Below, piece after piece: positions 47,350 through 55,772 of a stretch of 64,000 nucleotides of DNA. The position numbers and the translations under genes are program-made. Origin of the DNA: Streptomyces djakartensis (GTDB lineage: Bacteria > Actinomycetota > Actinomycetes > Streptomycetales > Streptomycetaceae); contig NZ_BMWE01000014.1 of assembly GCF_014651075.1 (NCBI RefSeq), positions 62,001-126,000 on the forward strand. The letters run 5' to 3'. Position 1 is the first letter of the stretch. Each line of letters opens with the position of its first letter. A model generated the notes under the pieces. It saw only the letters and a program-made list of their open reading frames with translations, was not told where the DNA came from and searched no databases.

Positions 47350-48681
47350 ATGCAGGCAGCGCTGGGCTTCGCCACGATCGCCCTGTTCCTGTTGCTCACC
47401 ATGTCCGGACGCGTCTCGGTGCTGGTCGCGCTGGTGGTGCTTCCGGTGCTGGCGGCGCTGGCGGGCGGGTTCGCGGGCGAGCTGGGCGAGATGGTGCTCG
47501 ACGGGCTGTCGAAGGTGGCGCCCACCGGCATCATGATCGCCTTCGCCGTTCTGTACTTCAGCCTCATGGTCGACGCCGGCCTGTTCGATCCGCTGATCCG
47601 CGGTCTGCTGCGGCTGGCCGAGGGCGATCCGCTGCGCATCACCGTCGCCACGGCCGTCCTGACGCTGTGTGTGGCCCTGGACGGGGACGGAGCCTCCACC
47701 TTCCTGATCACCGTGTCCGCGCTGCTGCCCGTCTACCGCAGGCTCGGCATGAGCCCGCTGGTGCTGTCCGGGGTGGTCTGCCTCGGGGCGGGCGTGATGA
47801 ACATGGTGCCCTGGGGCGGGCCCACGGTGCGGGCCATGGCGGCGCTGAAGCTGGAGAGCTCGGAGGTGTTCACGCCGGTGCTGCCCGCGATGGGGCTCGG
47901 CATCGTCTGGGTCCTGGTGGCGGCCTGGCTGATCGGCCGCCGGGAGCGGCGGCGGCTCGGGGCGCTCACGGTGCCGGGTCCGGGGACCACCGAAGCCGTC
48001 CGGACGACCGCTGCCGCGCCCGGCGACGGTCCTGGCGCCGTCCGGGTGGCGGAGCACCGGCGGCTGGGGCTGACGGTCTTCAACCTGTTGCTGACCGTCG
48101 TGCTCGTCGTCGCCCTGGTCCTCGAGGTGATGCCGCTGCCGGTGCTGTTCGTCCTCGGGTTCGCGGTGGCGCTCCTGGTCAACCACCCCACGTGGGAACA
48201 GCAGCAGGCACTGCTCGACAGGCACGCGAAGAACGTGGTCCTCGTGACCACGATGATCTTCGCCGCGGGTGTGCTCACCGGGGTTCTCACCGGGACCCGG
48301 ATGATCGACGCGATGGCCGAGGCGCTGGTGTCGGTGATACCGGGCTCCCTCGGCGGACATCTGCCGGTGCTGGTGGCGGTCACAGGCATGCCGCTGAGTC
48401 TGGTCTTCACCCCGGACGCCTACTACTTCGGTGTCCTGCCCGTGCTCGCCGAGACGGCACACGGCTTCGGCACCGACCCGGCCGAGGTGGCCCGGGCCGC
48501 CATCCTCGGCCAGATGACGACGGGCTTCCCGCTCAGCCCGCTCACCGCCTCGACCTTCATCCTGGTCGGCATGAGCGGCGTCCAGCTCGGTGAACACCAG
48601 CGGTTCGTCTTCCGCTGGGCCTTCGCCACCACACTCGTGATGACCGCCGGTGCCCTCCTGACCGGGGCCCTCTCCCTCTGA
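47350..48681 (+). CDS. CitMHS-family citrate/carboxylate transporter
   Basis: 443 aa secondary transporter with about twelve membrane helices. ATG at 47350 is preferred because the first helix (ALGFATIALFLLLTMSGRVS) then starts the protein. CitMHS landmarks are VAPTGIMIAFAVLYFSLMVD, VALDGDGASTFLITVSALLP, NMVPWGGPTVRAMAAL and, late, FTPDAYYFGVLPVLAETAHG. Family members import metal-citrate or free citrate by proton symport. A 45-residue cytoplasmic loop after helix six (TVPGPGTTEAVRTTAAAPGD...) is variable. Divergent from lysR and sharing its operator, it is the likely entry step for the CoA-transferase/lyase pathway. Confidence 0.93.
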   Translation: MQAALGFATIALFLLLTMSGRVSVLVALVVLPVLAALAGGFAGELGEMVLDGLSKVAPTGIMIAFAVLYFSLMVDAGLFDPLIRGLLRLAEGDPLRITVATAVLTLCVALDGDGASTFLITVSALLPVYRRLGMSPLVLSGVVCLGAGVMNMVPWGGPTVRAMAALKLESSEVFTPVLPAMGLGIVWVLVAAWLIGRRERRRLGALTVPGPGTTEAVRTTAAAPGDGPGAVRVAEHRRLGLTVFNLLLTVVLVVALVLEVMPLPVLFVLGFAVALLVNHPTWEQQQALLDRHAKNVVLVTTMIFAAGVLTGVLTGTRMIDAMAEALVSVIPGSLGGHLPVLVAVTGMPLSLVFTPDAYYFGVLPVLAETAHGFGTDPAEVARAAILGQMTTGFPLSPLTASTFILVGMSGVQLGEHQRFVFRWAFATTLVMTAGALLTGALSL

Positions 48682-48787
48682 CGGAGGCTGACAGCCCGCC
48701 ATCAGGCAGACCCGCTCCCGGCGGAGGCCCCGGGGCGGGCCGGAAAGGCGACGCCGCGCTTCGTCGGACTCGCCCTCGCCGTGCCCC

Positions 48788-49660
48788 TCAGGTCTCCGCT
48801 GAGGTCAGGCGGTCCAGTTGGGACGCGGCCGTGGCGGCCCGGCGTCCGGCTTCGCGGACGCGGCGGTCGGCCGTGCGCGCCGCTTCCCGTGCCGTGCGTT
48901 CGGCGAAGCGGGCCTGCTGGTGTTCACCACGAACGTGTTCCAGTTCCCCGGTGAGCTCGTCCACCTGCCGCTGGAGGCGCTCCACCTGCTGTTTCGCGTC
49001 TTCCAGCGCCCGGCCGGCGGCCGCCGCATCGTCCTGCAGCGTGCGCAGGTCCCGCTCGGCTGCCTCGGCCTCCTGACGGGCCTTGGCCAGTCGCCGCCGG
49101 TGCTCCGCGTCGGCCTTCCCGTCCGGGCGGGAGGGGGCGGCTTTCGCGGGTGCCGTGCCACGCCGCGGCCCCGCGCCCTCGGCGGCGGCCGGGAATCCGA
49201 CGGTCGCGCTGAGCGGCCTGGCCAGCCGGCCGGTCGCCCATGCCTCGGCCGCTGAGGGGTCGGCGAGCACGGCGTGCAGGGTGTTCTCGACCTCGCGCTG
49301 CACGCTCTCGCTGATCCGATGGCCGGCCTCCGCGGCGAGTTGCCGGGCCTGCTGGGACAACGCGCGGATGAGCGCGTGCTGCCGGCGGCTCAGCTCGCGC
49401 AACTGGGTGCCGTCCAGGTCCCGGTGGGCCTGCCGCAGCCCCTCCCCCAGCCGGAGCAGGGGTTCGACCTCGCCGGGCCGGCTGCGGACCAGGAGGTTGC
49501 TGACCCACGCGGCGAGGCTGGGTTTGCGCAGGGAGCCGATCCGGTCGGCGAGCTCGCGGTCTCCGGCGGTGCGGGCGGCGGCCACGGCCTGGGCGCGGGC
49601 TGCGGTGAAGTCCTCCGGCCGCGTGGCGTACAGCTCGTCGGCCACGGCGTCGTAGTCCAT
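48788..49660 (-). CDS. coiled-coil hypothetical protein divergent from gap
   Basis: 290 aa from ATG 49660 (AAAGGA upstream), no cysteine and no signal peptide. The first half is helical (LYATRPEDFTAARAQAVAAA; SLAAWVSNLLVRSRPGEVEP), and residues about 185-285 form a long charged coiled coil (RLAKARQEAEAAERDLRTLQ; KQQVERLQRQVDELTGELEH). No catalytic motif. The gene pair, long GAPDH and this protein head-to-head, recurs in Streptomyces as I recall. A scaffold or stress-assembly role is possible but unsupported. Confidence 0.75.
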   Translation of the reverse strand: MDYDAVADELYATRPEDFTAARAQAVAAARTAGDRELADRIGSLRKPSLAAWVSNLLVRSRPGEVEPLLRLGEGLRQAHRDLDGTQLRELSRRQHALIRALSQQARQLAAEAGHRISESVQREVENTLHAVLADPSAAEAWATGRLARPLSATVGFPAAAEGAGPRRGTAPAKAAPSRPDGKADAEHRRRLAKARQEAEAAERDLRTLQDDAAAAGRALEDAKQQVERLQRQVDELTGELEHVRGEHQQARFAERTAREAARTADRRVREAGRRAATAASQLDRLTSAET

Positions 49661-49730
49661 GAGCGTCCTTTCGCGTGAAGGCTCCGCCGCTCCGATGGTC
49701 TCAGGCCCTGCGGCCGGGGGCTCGCGGAGT

Positions 49731-49780
49731 GGCCCCCGGAGGGGTGGCTGGGCCCCCGGGAGGGGTGGCCTGGGCCCCCG
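49731..49780. repeat. short GC-rich tandem repeat upstream of gap
   Basis: Units GGCCCCCGGAGGGGTGGCTG (49731-49750), a 22-nt variant with two inserted bases (49751-49772) and a third partial GGCCCCCG. It lies between the divergent coiled-coil and gap genes; strand slippage or a protein-binding array are both possible. Confidence 0.65.
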
Positions 49781-49841
49781 TTCATGATCCGGAAATCGAC
49801 GGTTTAACATATGAGCGCCGCCTAGCTCGAAAGATGGATTC

Positions 49842-51287
49842 GTGACTGCCAACGAGGACTCCTTCACCAACTGGAAGAACCGCGAGGAGATCGCGGAGTC
49901 GATGATCCCGATCATCGGGAAGCTGCACCGGGAGCGGGACGTGACCGTCCTGCTGCACAGCCGCTCCCTGGTGAACAAGTCGGTGGTCAGCATCCTCAAG
50001 ACCCACCGGTTCGCCCGGCAGATCGCCGGTGCGGAGCTGTCGGTCACCGACACGCTGCCGTTCCTCGAGAGCCTCGCCGGACTCGACCTCGGGCCGTCCC
50101 AGATCGACATCGGCATGCTCGCCGCGACGTACCGCGAGGACGACCGCGGTCTGTCGGTCGCGGAGTTCACCGCCGAGGCCGTCGCCGGTGCCACCGGCGC
50201 CAACAAGATCGAGCGCCGCGAGGGACGCGACGTCGTCCTGTACGGCTTCGGCCGCATCGGCCGGCTCGTGGCCCGGCTGCTCATCGAGAAGGCCGGTTCG
50301 GGCAACGGCCTGCGGCTGCGGGCCATCGTCGTGCGCGGGGGCGGTGAGCAGGACATCGTCAAGCGCGCCTCGCTGCTGCGCCGCGACTCGATCCACGGCC
50401 AGTTCCAGGGCACGATCACCGTCGACGAAGCGACCAGCACGATCGTGGCCAACGGCAACGAGATCAAGGTCATCTACGCGAACGACCCGTCCGAGATCGA
50501 TTACACGGCGTACGGCATCAAGGACGCCATCCTCATCGACAACACCGGCAAGTGGCGCGACCGCGAGGGCCTGTCCGAGCACCTGCGTCCCGGCATCGAC
50601 AAGGTCGTCCTGACCGCGCCCGGCAAGGGCGACGTCCCGAACATCGTGCACGGCGTCAACCACGACACCATCAAGCCGGACGAGCGGATCCTGTCCTGCG
50701 CGTCCTGCACCACGAACGCCATCGTGCCGCCGCTGAAGGCGATGGACGACGAGTTCGGGGTCCAGCGCGGCCACGTGGAGACCGTCCACTCCTTCACCAA
50801 CGACCAGAACCTGCTGGACAACTACCACAAGTCCGAGCGCCGGGGCCGGTCCGCGCCGCTCAACATGGTGATCACGGAGACGGGCGCCGCCTCCGCCGTC
50901 GCCAAGGCTCTTCCCGACCTCAAGGCGAAGATCACCGGCAGCTCCATCCGGGTCCCGGTGCCGGACGTGTCCATCGCGATCCTCAACCTTCAGCTCGCGC
51001 GTGAGACCGACCGCCAGGAGGTCCTCGACTACCTGCGTGAGGTGTCCCTGACCTCGCCGCTGAAGCGTCAGATCGACTTCATCAGCGCGCCCGACGCGGT
51101 CTCCAGCGACTTCATCGGCTCGCGGCACGCCTCGATCGTCGACGCCGGCGCCACCAAGGTCGAGGGCGACAACGCGATCCTGTACCTGTGGTACGACAAC
51201 GAGTTCGGCTACTCCTGCCAGGTCATCCGGGTCGTGCAGCATGTGTCGGGGGTGGAGTACCCGACGTACCCGGCCCCGGCGGTCTGA
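49842..51287 (+). CDS. gap: long-form glyceraldehyde-3-phosphate dehydrogenase
   Basis: 481 aa against about 335 for standard GAPDH: an extra 125-residue N-terminal region (KNREEIAESMIPIIGKLHRE ... ATGANKIERR) precedes the NAD-binding domain, which starts VVLYGFGRIGRLVARLL. The catalytic cysteine is Cys289 in SCASCTTNAIVPPL, with the partner His in HVETVHSFTNDQNLLDNYH, then SERRGRSAPLNMVITETGAA and the late YLWYDNEFGYSCQVIRV. It oxidises glyceraldehyde 3-phosphate with phosphate in glycolysis. GTG at 49842 is used, because the nearby ATG at 49834 is out of frame. The extension may alter oligomer state, cofactor use or partner binding. Confidence 0.95.
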   Translation: MTANEDSFTNWKNREEIAESMIPIIGKLHRERDVTVLLHSRSLVNKSVVSILKTHRFARQIAGAELSVTDTLPFLESLAGLDLGPSQIDIGMLAATYREDDRGLSVAEFTAEAVAGATGANKIERREGRDVVLYGFGRIGRLVARLLIEKAGSGNGLRLRAIVVRGGGEQDIVKRASLLRRDSIHGQFQGTITVDEATSTIVANGNEIKVIYANDPSEIDYTAYGIKDAILIDNTGKWRDREGLSEHLRPGIDKVVLTAPGKGDVPNIVHGVNHDTIKPDERILSCASCTTNAIVPPLKAMDDEFGVQRGHVETVHSFTNDQNLLDNYHKSERRGRSAPLNMVITETGAASAVAKALPDLKAKITGSSIRVPVPDVSIAILNLQLARETDRQEVLDYLREVSLTSPLKRQIDFISAPDAVSSDFIGSRHASIVDAGATKVEGDNAILYLWYDNEFGYSCQVIRVVQHVSGVEYPTYPAPAV

Positions 51288-51299
51288 TCCCCTGAGGCG

Positions 51300-51332
51300 A
51301 CGCGGGGCGTGTCCGGCTGGCACGCCCCGCGT
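51300..51332. terminator. bidirectional terminator between gap and the GH30 gene
   Basis: ACGCGGGGCGTG pairs perfectly with CACGCCCCGCGT across a 9-nt loop, followed by TTCTC on the plus strand. Confidence 0.88.
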
Positions 51333-51341
51333 TCTCATGCG

Positions 51342-54300
51342 TCAGGAGCCGGTGAGCTCGATCCTGTACTGCCGGGTCCGCGTACCGTCCTCACTGCGCA
51401 CGGTGACCACCTGGGCCCGCCGTGCGGTGTCCTCGCGGACCGACACGGCCGCGTACGGGTCGCGCGGCGTGGCGGTGATCCTCGCCCGGTCCGGGCGGTC
51501 GCTGGTCACGCGGTAGCTCGTCCGTTCCGGGTCGAACCCGTCGATCGGCACGCCGTCCACCTCGATCGCCGCCGCGGCGGCGTCCGCGGAGGTGCCGGGT
51601 GCCTTGGCCCGGAGCTCGATCTCCCCGAGGGTGAGGTAGCCGCCCGGGCGGGCCGTCATGACCACGCGCACCCCGGTCACCGGGCCGGAGCCGCGCACCG
51701 GCACGTCGGCGACGGGCGTGCCCTCGGTACCGACGGGGACGGAGTCGCTCGCGTCGGCCCAGCTGCCGTCGGCGCCACGCACCTGCACCTTGAGGGACTC
51801 CGCGAAGCTGACGTTGGAGCCGTCGCGGTGGAAGTGGGTCACGACCCGCGTCAGGTCGCGTGGCTGCGGCAGGGTGAAGGTGATGGTGTCGGAGGGGTTC
51901 TTGGCGCCCGGCTTCCAGTTGGACCAGGCCTTCTCGGAGGTGTTTCCGTTGCGCAGCCCTTCCGCGGAGTAGCCGCTCTCGGTGAACGTCGCCCCGGTGG
52001 TCACGCCGTCGTCAAGCGCGGCGTTGGCCTCGCGGGGTGCGGTGACCTGGACGCGCAGGGTCGCCGCTGCCGTGGTGCCGCCGGGGACGCGGGCGGTGCC
52101 GCGCAGGGTCACCACACCGGCGGCGTCGTACGCGCCGTCGGGTGCGGGGTCCCAGGTGACCGGGAGTTCGGCGGTTCCGCCGTGCCGGCCGACGCCGGTG
52201 ACGGTGGCGGGCAGGCCAGGCCGCCCGCCGGTGTAGGTCTTGGCCCGGGCCGGAAGCGTCGAGGCGACGGTGTCCACGGTGACGACCGCCCGGGCGGGTA
52301 CGGTCCGGCCGAGCGCGTCGGTCGCCCTGCCCTTCACCCGTACCGTTCCGGGCTCGTCCCAGCGGGCGTCGGAGGGCGGCGTCCACCGCACGGGGAGCGC
52401 GCCGCGGGCGCCGTCGCGGAAGACGGGCGTCACGGTCGCGGGCAGTTCGGGTGCGCGGCCGGGCACGGTGAACGCCGTGGCCGGCTCGGTACGCAGCACC
52501 GTCTCGTCCGTCACGGACCACCGCTGGTTCGCGTTGGAGGCCGACAGGTGGGCCGACACGCGGGCACCGTCGGCCGTCGACTGACCGACGACGTCGAGCA
52601 GCCGTCCCGTGGCGGCGTTGACGAAGGTCCAGGTGCCGTCCCCGGTGGTGGACATGATCCACTGCGCGCCCGGCGTGTCGGCGTCCTCCAGCACGGCCTC
52701 GTTGTCGCGCACGGCGAGGCGGTCGCCCGTCTCCGCGTTGACCAGGGCGTAGCGCTCGCGGTTGCCGTCCCCGCGGGTCAGCCGCTTCACGGACCACAGC
52801 TGCGACACGGCGTCCGGGTCGCCCGTACGGATGACGACGCCGTCGCCGTCGGCTGCCGGGGCCAGGGACTTTCCGCTCTGGGCGCCCTGGAGGCGGTAGA
52901 CATGGCCGGGCTGGACGAGCGCGGCGTCCTTGTCGGTGCCCGACACGCCGTCGACGAGGAGGGTGGTGACGGACTTCGGCGGGACGGTCACGGTGGCCGA
53001 GTCGTTCTTCACCCGCTGGGCAGTGCCACGGACGAGGGCGCCGTCGGCGCTGGTCACCACAGGTGTCACGGTGGCGCCGTGGGTGACGCGCCGGAACCGC
53101 GACAGGTCCAGGGTCACGGCGCGCGGGGTGGTGCCGTTGTTGACGTGCACGACGGTCGCTCCGCGGCCGGACCCCCGGACAGCGGCGACGCTGGAGGGGT
53201 CGTCGGTCTTCACGAAGTGGTCGCCGGGGCGGATGTGGTGGGTGAAGTTGCGCAGCGTGTGGAACTTGGTGTTGGTCTTGACCGGGCAGGTCTCCAGGGT
53301 GTCCTTCGCGGTGCAGTTGAAGGGGATGTGGATGCTGCCCCAGTTCTTGCCCGCCTGCGCCTGAGGGATGGCGTCCTCGACGGGCTGCCACAACACCCAG
53401 GCGGACGGCTCGAGTTCCCGGATGTCGTCGACGATGCGGGTGGCGATGCCGAGTCCGGGTTCCATCCCGGTGAAGTCGGTGCCGGTGCCCCAGGTGCCCT
53501 CGACCTCGCTCATCCAGAGGGGCCGGTCGGCGGCCTTGGCGCTGTCCCGGGCGCTGGTGCGCATGCCGGTGCCGTAGGTGTGCACGTTGAGCTGGTCGAC
53601 GGCGGCGCGGGCGGAGTCGTCGTAGGCGTTCCAGTTGCGCACGAAGGTGCTCGGGTTGGTCTCGTCCATCGCGGAGACGGCGGCACGGGTCTTCGCCTTG
53701 TCGAGGGCGCGGCGCAGGGCCAGGACGACCTTCTGCTGAAGCTCCGGTCCGGCGTGCGCCCCCTCCTGGCGGCCGCCCGTGGGCTGCCCGTCAGGGCCGA
53801 GCCGGGTGCCCCAGTAGTTGGTGTTGGGTTCGTTGAGCGGGGCGATGGTGTCGAACCTGATGCGGTGCTTCTTCTCTAGGTGCTCGGTCACCTTGACCAG
53901 GTACGCGGCGAAGTCGTCGACGCGGTCCGCCCTGATCTGGTCGGTGTTCGCGTCGAAGCCGCCGGAGACGTAGCCGCTGACGGTCTGGAACCAGGGCGGC
54001 GAGTTGCTGAAGGCCTCCCAGCGGGTTACCTTCCTCTTCACCCGGTCCACCCACCAGCGCTGCCCCGCGTCGGCGGACCAGTCCCAGTGCTCGGGGTTGT
54101 CCGGGTTCCACCAGTCGGTGTCCTCCCGGGTGGTGCCCTCGGGGGCCTTCCAGAAGCCGTCCATCGTCGCGCCGGTCTTCATGTAGTCCTTGCGGACGTC
54201 CGGGGCGTTGCCGCCGCCGATGTTGTAGCGCGCGATGTTGAGGCGGAGGCCGTCATCCCCGAAGAGCATGTCGGCGAGCTTCTGCCGGATGGGTTCCGGG

Positions 54301-54512
54301 TAACGGCCGGTGATGTTGGCGAACCAGACGAGGCTCGTCCCCCACCCTTCGAACTCCTGCTGCCGGTAGGACGGGTCGATCCGTACCGTGACCGCGCCGC
54401 CGGGCGGTTCGGCGGCAGCTGCGGCAGCGGGCGGCATGTTGACGAGCCCCGCACCGAGGGCCAGGGGAACGGTGATCGCCAGGGCCCGGGCGAGGCGATG
54501 TCTGCTGGACAT
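51342..54512 (-). CDS. secreted modular GH30 glycosidase (endo-beta-1,6-galactanase-like)
   Basis: 1056 aa. Signal peptide (ALAITVPLALGAGLVNMPPA), then a GH30 catalytic domain (about 45-500): QEFEGWGTSLVWFANITG, GLRLNIARYNIGGGNAP, acid/base Glu228 in IAPLNEPNTNYW and nucleophile Glu336 in LWMSEVEGTW. Next come a ricin-type CBM13-like trefoil unit (VYRLQGAQSGKSLAP; YALVNAETGDRLAVRDN; NQRWSV), two bacterial Ig-like modules (AGRAPELPATVTPVFRDGA-type repeats), a discoidin-like CBM (FTLPQPRDLTRVVTHFHRDG) and a cadherin-like beta module. The architecture matches Streptomyces endo-beta-1,6-galactanases acting on arabinogalactan; glucanase activity is the alternative. ATG follows GAAGGGAA. No CebR box upstream. 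Confidence 0.88.
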   Translation of the reverse strand: MSSRHRLARALAITVPLALGAGLVNMPPAAAAAAEPPGGAVTVRIDPSYRQQEFEGWGTSLVWFANITGRYPEPIRQKLADMLFGDDGLRLNIARYNIGGGNAPDVRKDYMKTGATMDGFWKAPEGTTREDTDWWNPDNPEHWDWSADAGQRWWVDRVKRKVTRWEAFSNSPPWFQTVSGYVSGGFDANTDQIRADRVDDFAAYLVKVTEHLEKKHRIRFDTIAPLNEPNTNYWGTRLGPDGQPTGGRQEGAHAGPELQQKVVLALRRALDKAKTRAAVSAMDETNPSTFVRNWNAYDDSARAAVDQLNVHTYGTGMRTSARDSAKAADRPLWMSEVEGTWGTGTDFTGMEPGLGIATRIVDDIRELEPSAWVLWQPVEDAIPQAQAGKNWGSIHIPFNCTAKDTLETCPVKTNTKFHTLRNFTHHIRPGDHFVKTDDPSSVAAVRGSGRGATVVHVNNGTTPRAVTLDLSRFRRVTHGATVTPVVTSADGALVRGTAQRVKNDSATVTVPPKSVTTLLVDGVSGTDKDAALVQPGHVYRLQGAQSGKSLAPAADGDGVVIRTGDPDAVSQLWSVKRLTRGDGNRERYALVNAETGDRLAVRDNEAVLEDADTPGAQWIMSTTGDGTWTFVNAATGRLLDVVGQSTADGARVSAHLSASNANQRWSVTDETVLRTEPATAFTVPGRAPELPATVTPVFRDGARGALPVRWTPPSDARWDEPGTVRVKGRATDALGRTVPARAVVTVDTVASTLPARAKTYTGGRPGLPATVTGVGRHGGTAELPVTWDPAPDGAYDAAGVVTLRGTARVPGGTTAAATLRVQVTAPREANAALDDGVTTGATFTESGYSAEGLRNGNTSEKAWSNWKPGAKNPSDTITFTLPQPRDLTRVVTHFHRDGSNVSFAESLKVQVRGADGSWADASDSVPVGTEGTPVADVPVRGSGPVTGVRVVMTARPGGYLTLGEIELRAKAPGTSADAAAAAIEVDGVPIDGFDPERTSYRVTSDRPDRARITATPRDPYAAVSVREDTARRAQVVTVRSEDGTRTRQYRIELTGS

Positions 54513-54893
54513 GGATTCCCTTCGGGAGCGAACAGAACCACGCAGAACCGATCGAGCTTCCCGAATGTTTTAGGACGGCAATCAACACGTCAAGAGGCAG
54601 GGCGAGTTGGGATGGAGAACCTCTCCGTCGCAGGACCTCACCCCAGGAGCTCGCGCACCAGCGCCCCCGCACCACGACCGGCCGGGGACCACCGTCGCCC
54701 TCGGCTTCGCCCTTCTCATCGTCGCCGGGAGTGCACGGGCCTCAGGCGGGCGTACACCGCGTCGCGACAGGGCGATCATCCTGTCGTCGATCGTGGCACC
54801 TTTCGCAGTGGGCTGGCAGCGGCCAACTCCCGCTCCCTAGGATGTACTTCCTGTCCGGCCAGTCCGTTGGCGCGGCGCCACACAGGGGGAGCG
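54513..54893. other. 381-bp divergent intergenic region
   Basis: A minus-strand TTGACG with TAAAAC 15 nt later (54595-54569) could be a weak GH30-gene promoter. An open frame at 54607-54840 has no ribosome site or homology. Nothing else recognised. Confidence 0.4.
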
Positions 54894-55721
54894 ATGCAAT
54901 CCGAGAAGCGGCTGTCGACCGAGATCGACGCGAACGTGCCGACGGCAGCGCGCATGTACGACTATTACCTCGGGGGCAAGGACAACTACGCGGCGGACCG
55001 TGCCGCGTGCGAGGAACTCGACAAGGTCGTGCCCAGCACGCGCCGCCTGGCTCTCAACAACCGGCGCTTCCTGCAGCGGGTGGTGCGGACCCTGTCCGAG
55101 GAGTACGGCATACGGCAGTACCTCGACCACGGATCCGGTCTGCCCACGCAGGACAACGTGCACCAGGTCGCCCAGCGCATCGATCCCACGGCCCATGTGG
55201 TGTACGTCGACAACGACCCGATGGTGCTGGTGCACGGCCGGGCGCTGCTGGAGCAGGACGAGCGCACGAGCGTCATCCACGCGGACATGCGCGACACGGA
55301 CCTGATCTTCGACCACCCCGACACCAAGCGGCTGATCGACTTCTCGGAGCCGGTGTGCGTGCTGTTCAACTCGGTGTTCCACTGCATCCCGGACAGCGAC
55401 ACCGACGGGCCCCTGGCGGTGGCCCGGCGGGTACGGGAAAGGCTCGCGCCCGGGAGTTTCATGGTGATGTGCCAGCTGGTCAGCGAGGACGCCGAGGTCC
55501 GTGATTTCGTGACGGACTTCATGGACCAGGCGACGCAGGGGCACTGGGGCCGGGTGCGTGAGCCGAAGGACGTCACCACGTACTTCGAGGATCTGGAGAT
55601 TCTCGAGCCGGGCCTCGTGGAGGTGTCGACGTGGCGCCCCGACACCGAGGTGGCGCCCCGTCAGCTCAGCCACGAATGGATCGAGTTCGGCGGTGTGGGG
55701 CGGCTCCCCCTCGCAAGGTGA
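54894..55721 (+). CDS. actinobacterial SAM-dependent methyltransferase (DUF574 type)
   Basis: 275 aa, ATG with AGGGGGA upstream. It opens with the family's EIDANVPTAARMYDYYLGGK DNYAADR motif, found in a large Streptomyces paralogue family, then IRQYLDHGSGLPTQDNVHQV (AdoMet loop), AHVVYVDNDPMVLVHGRALL (acidic ribose-binding end) and VIHADMRDTD. Substrates of the family are unknown; members often sit beside XRE/DUF397/ATPase genes, as here. A strong terminator follows and the gene converges on the XRE regulator. Confidence 0.92.
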   Translation: MQSEKRLSTEIDANVPTAARMYDYYLGGKDNYAADRAACEELDKVVPSTRRLALNNRRFLQRVVRTLSEEYGIRQYLDHGSGLPTQDNVHQVAQRIDPTAHVVYVDNDPMVLVHGRALLEQDERTSVIHADMRDTDLIFDHPDTKRLIDFSEPVCVLFNSVFHCIPDSDTDGPLAVARRVRERLAPGSFMVMCQLVSEDAEVRDFVTDFMDQATQGHWGRVREPKDVTTYFEDLEILEPGLVEVSTWRPDTEVAPRQLSHEWIEFGGVGRLPLAR

Positions 55722-55726
55722 CAGAG

Positions 55727-55765
55727 GTGCCTCCCGCCGGACGCGGGCCGTCCGGCGAGAGGCAC
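55727..55765. terminator. bidirectional terminator
   Basis: GTGCCTC-C-CGCCGGAC pairs with GTCCGGCG-A-GAGGCAC (one internal mismatch) around a 7-nt loop, between the convergent methyltransferase and XRE genes. Confidence 0.88.
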
Positions 55766-55772
55766 TCACCCG

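Noticed and set aside
54607-54840. 77-codon open frame between the GH30 and methyltransferase genes
   Set aside because: No ribosome site, poor composition and no similarity; a similar-size frame exists on the opposite strand.
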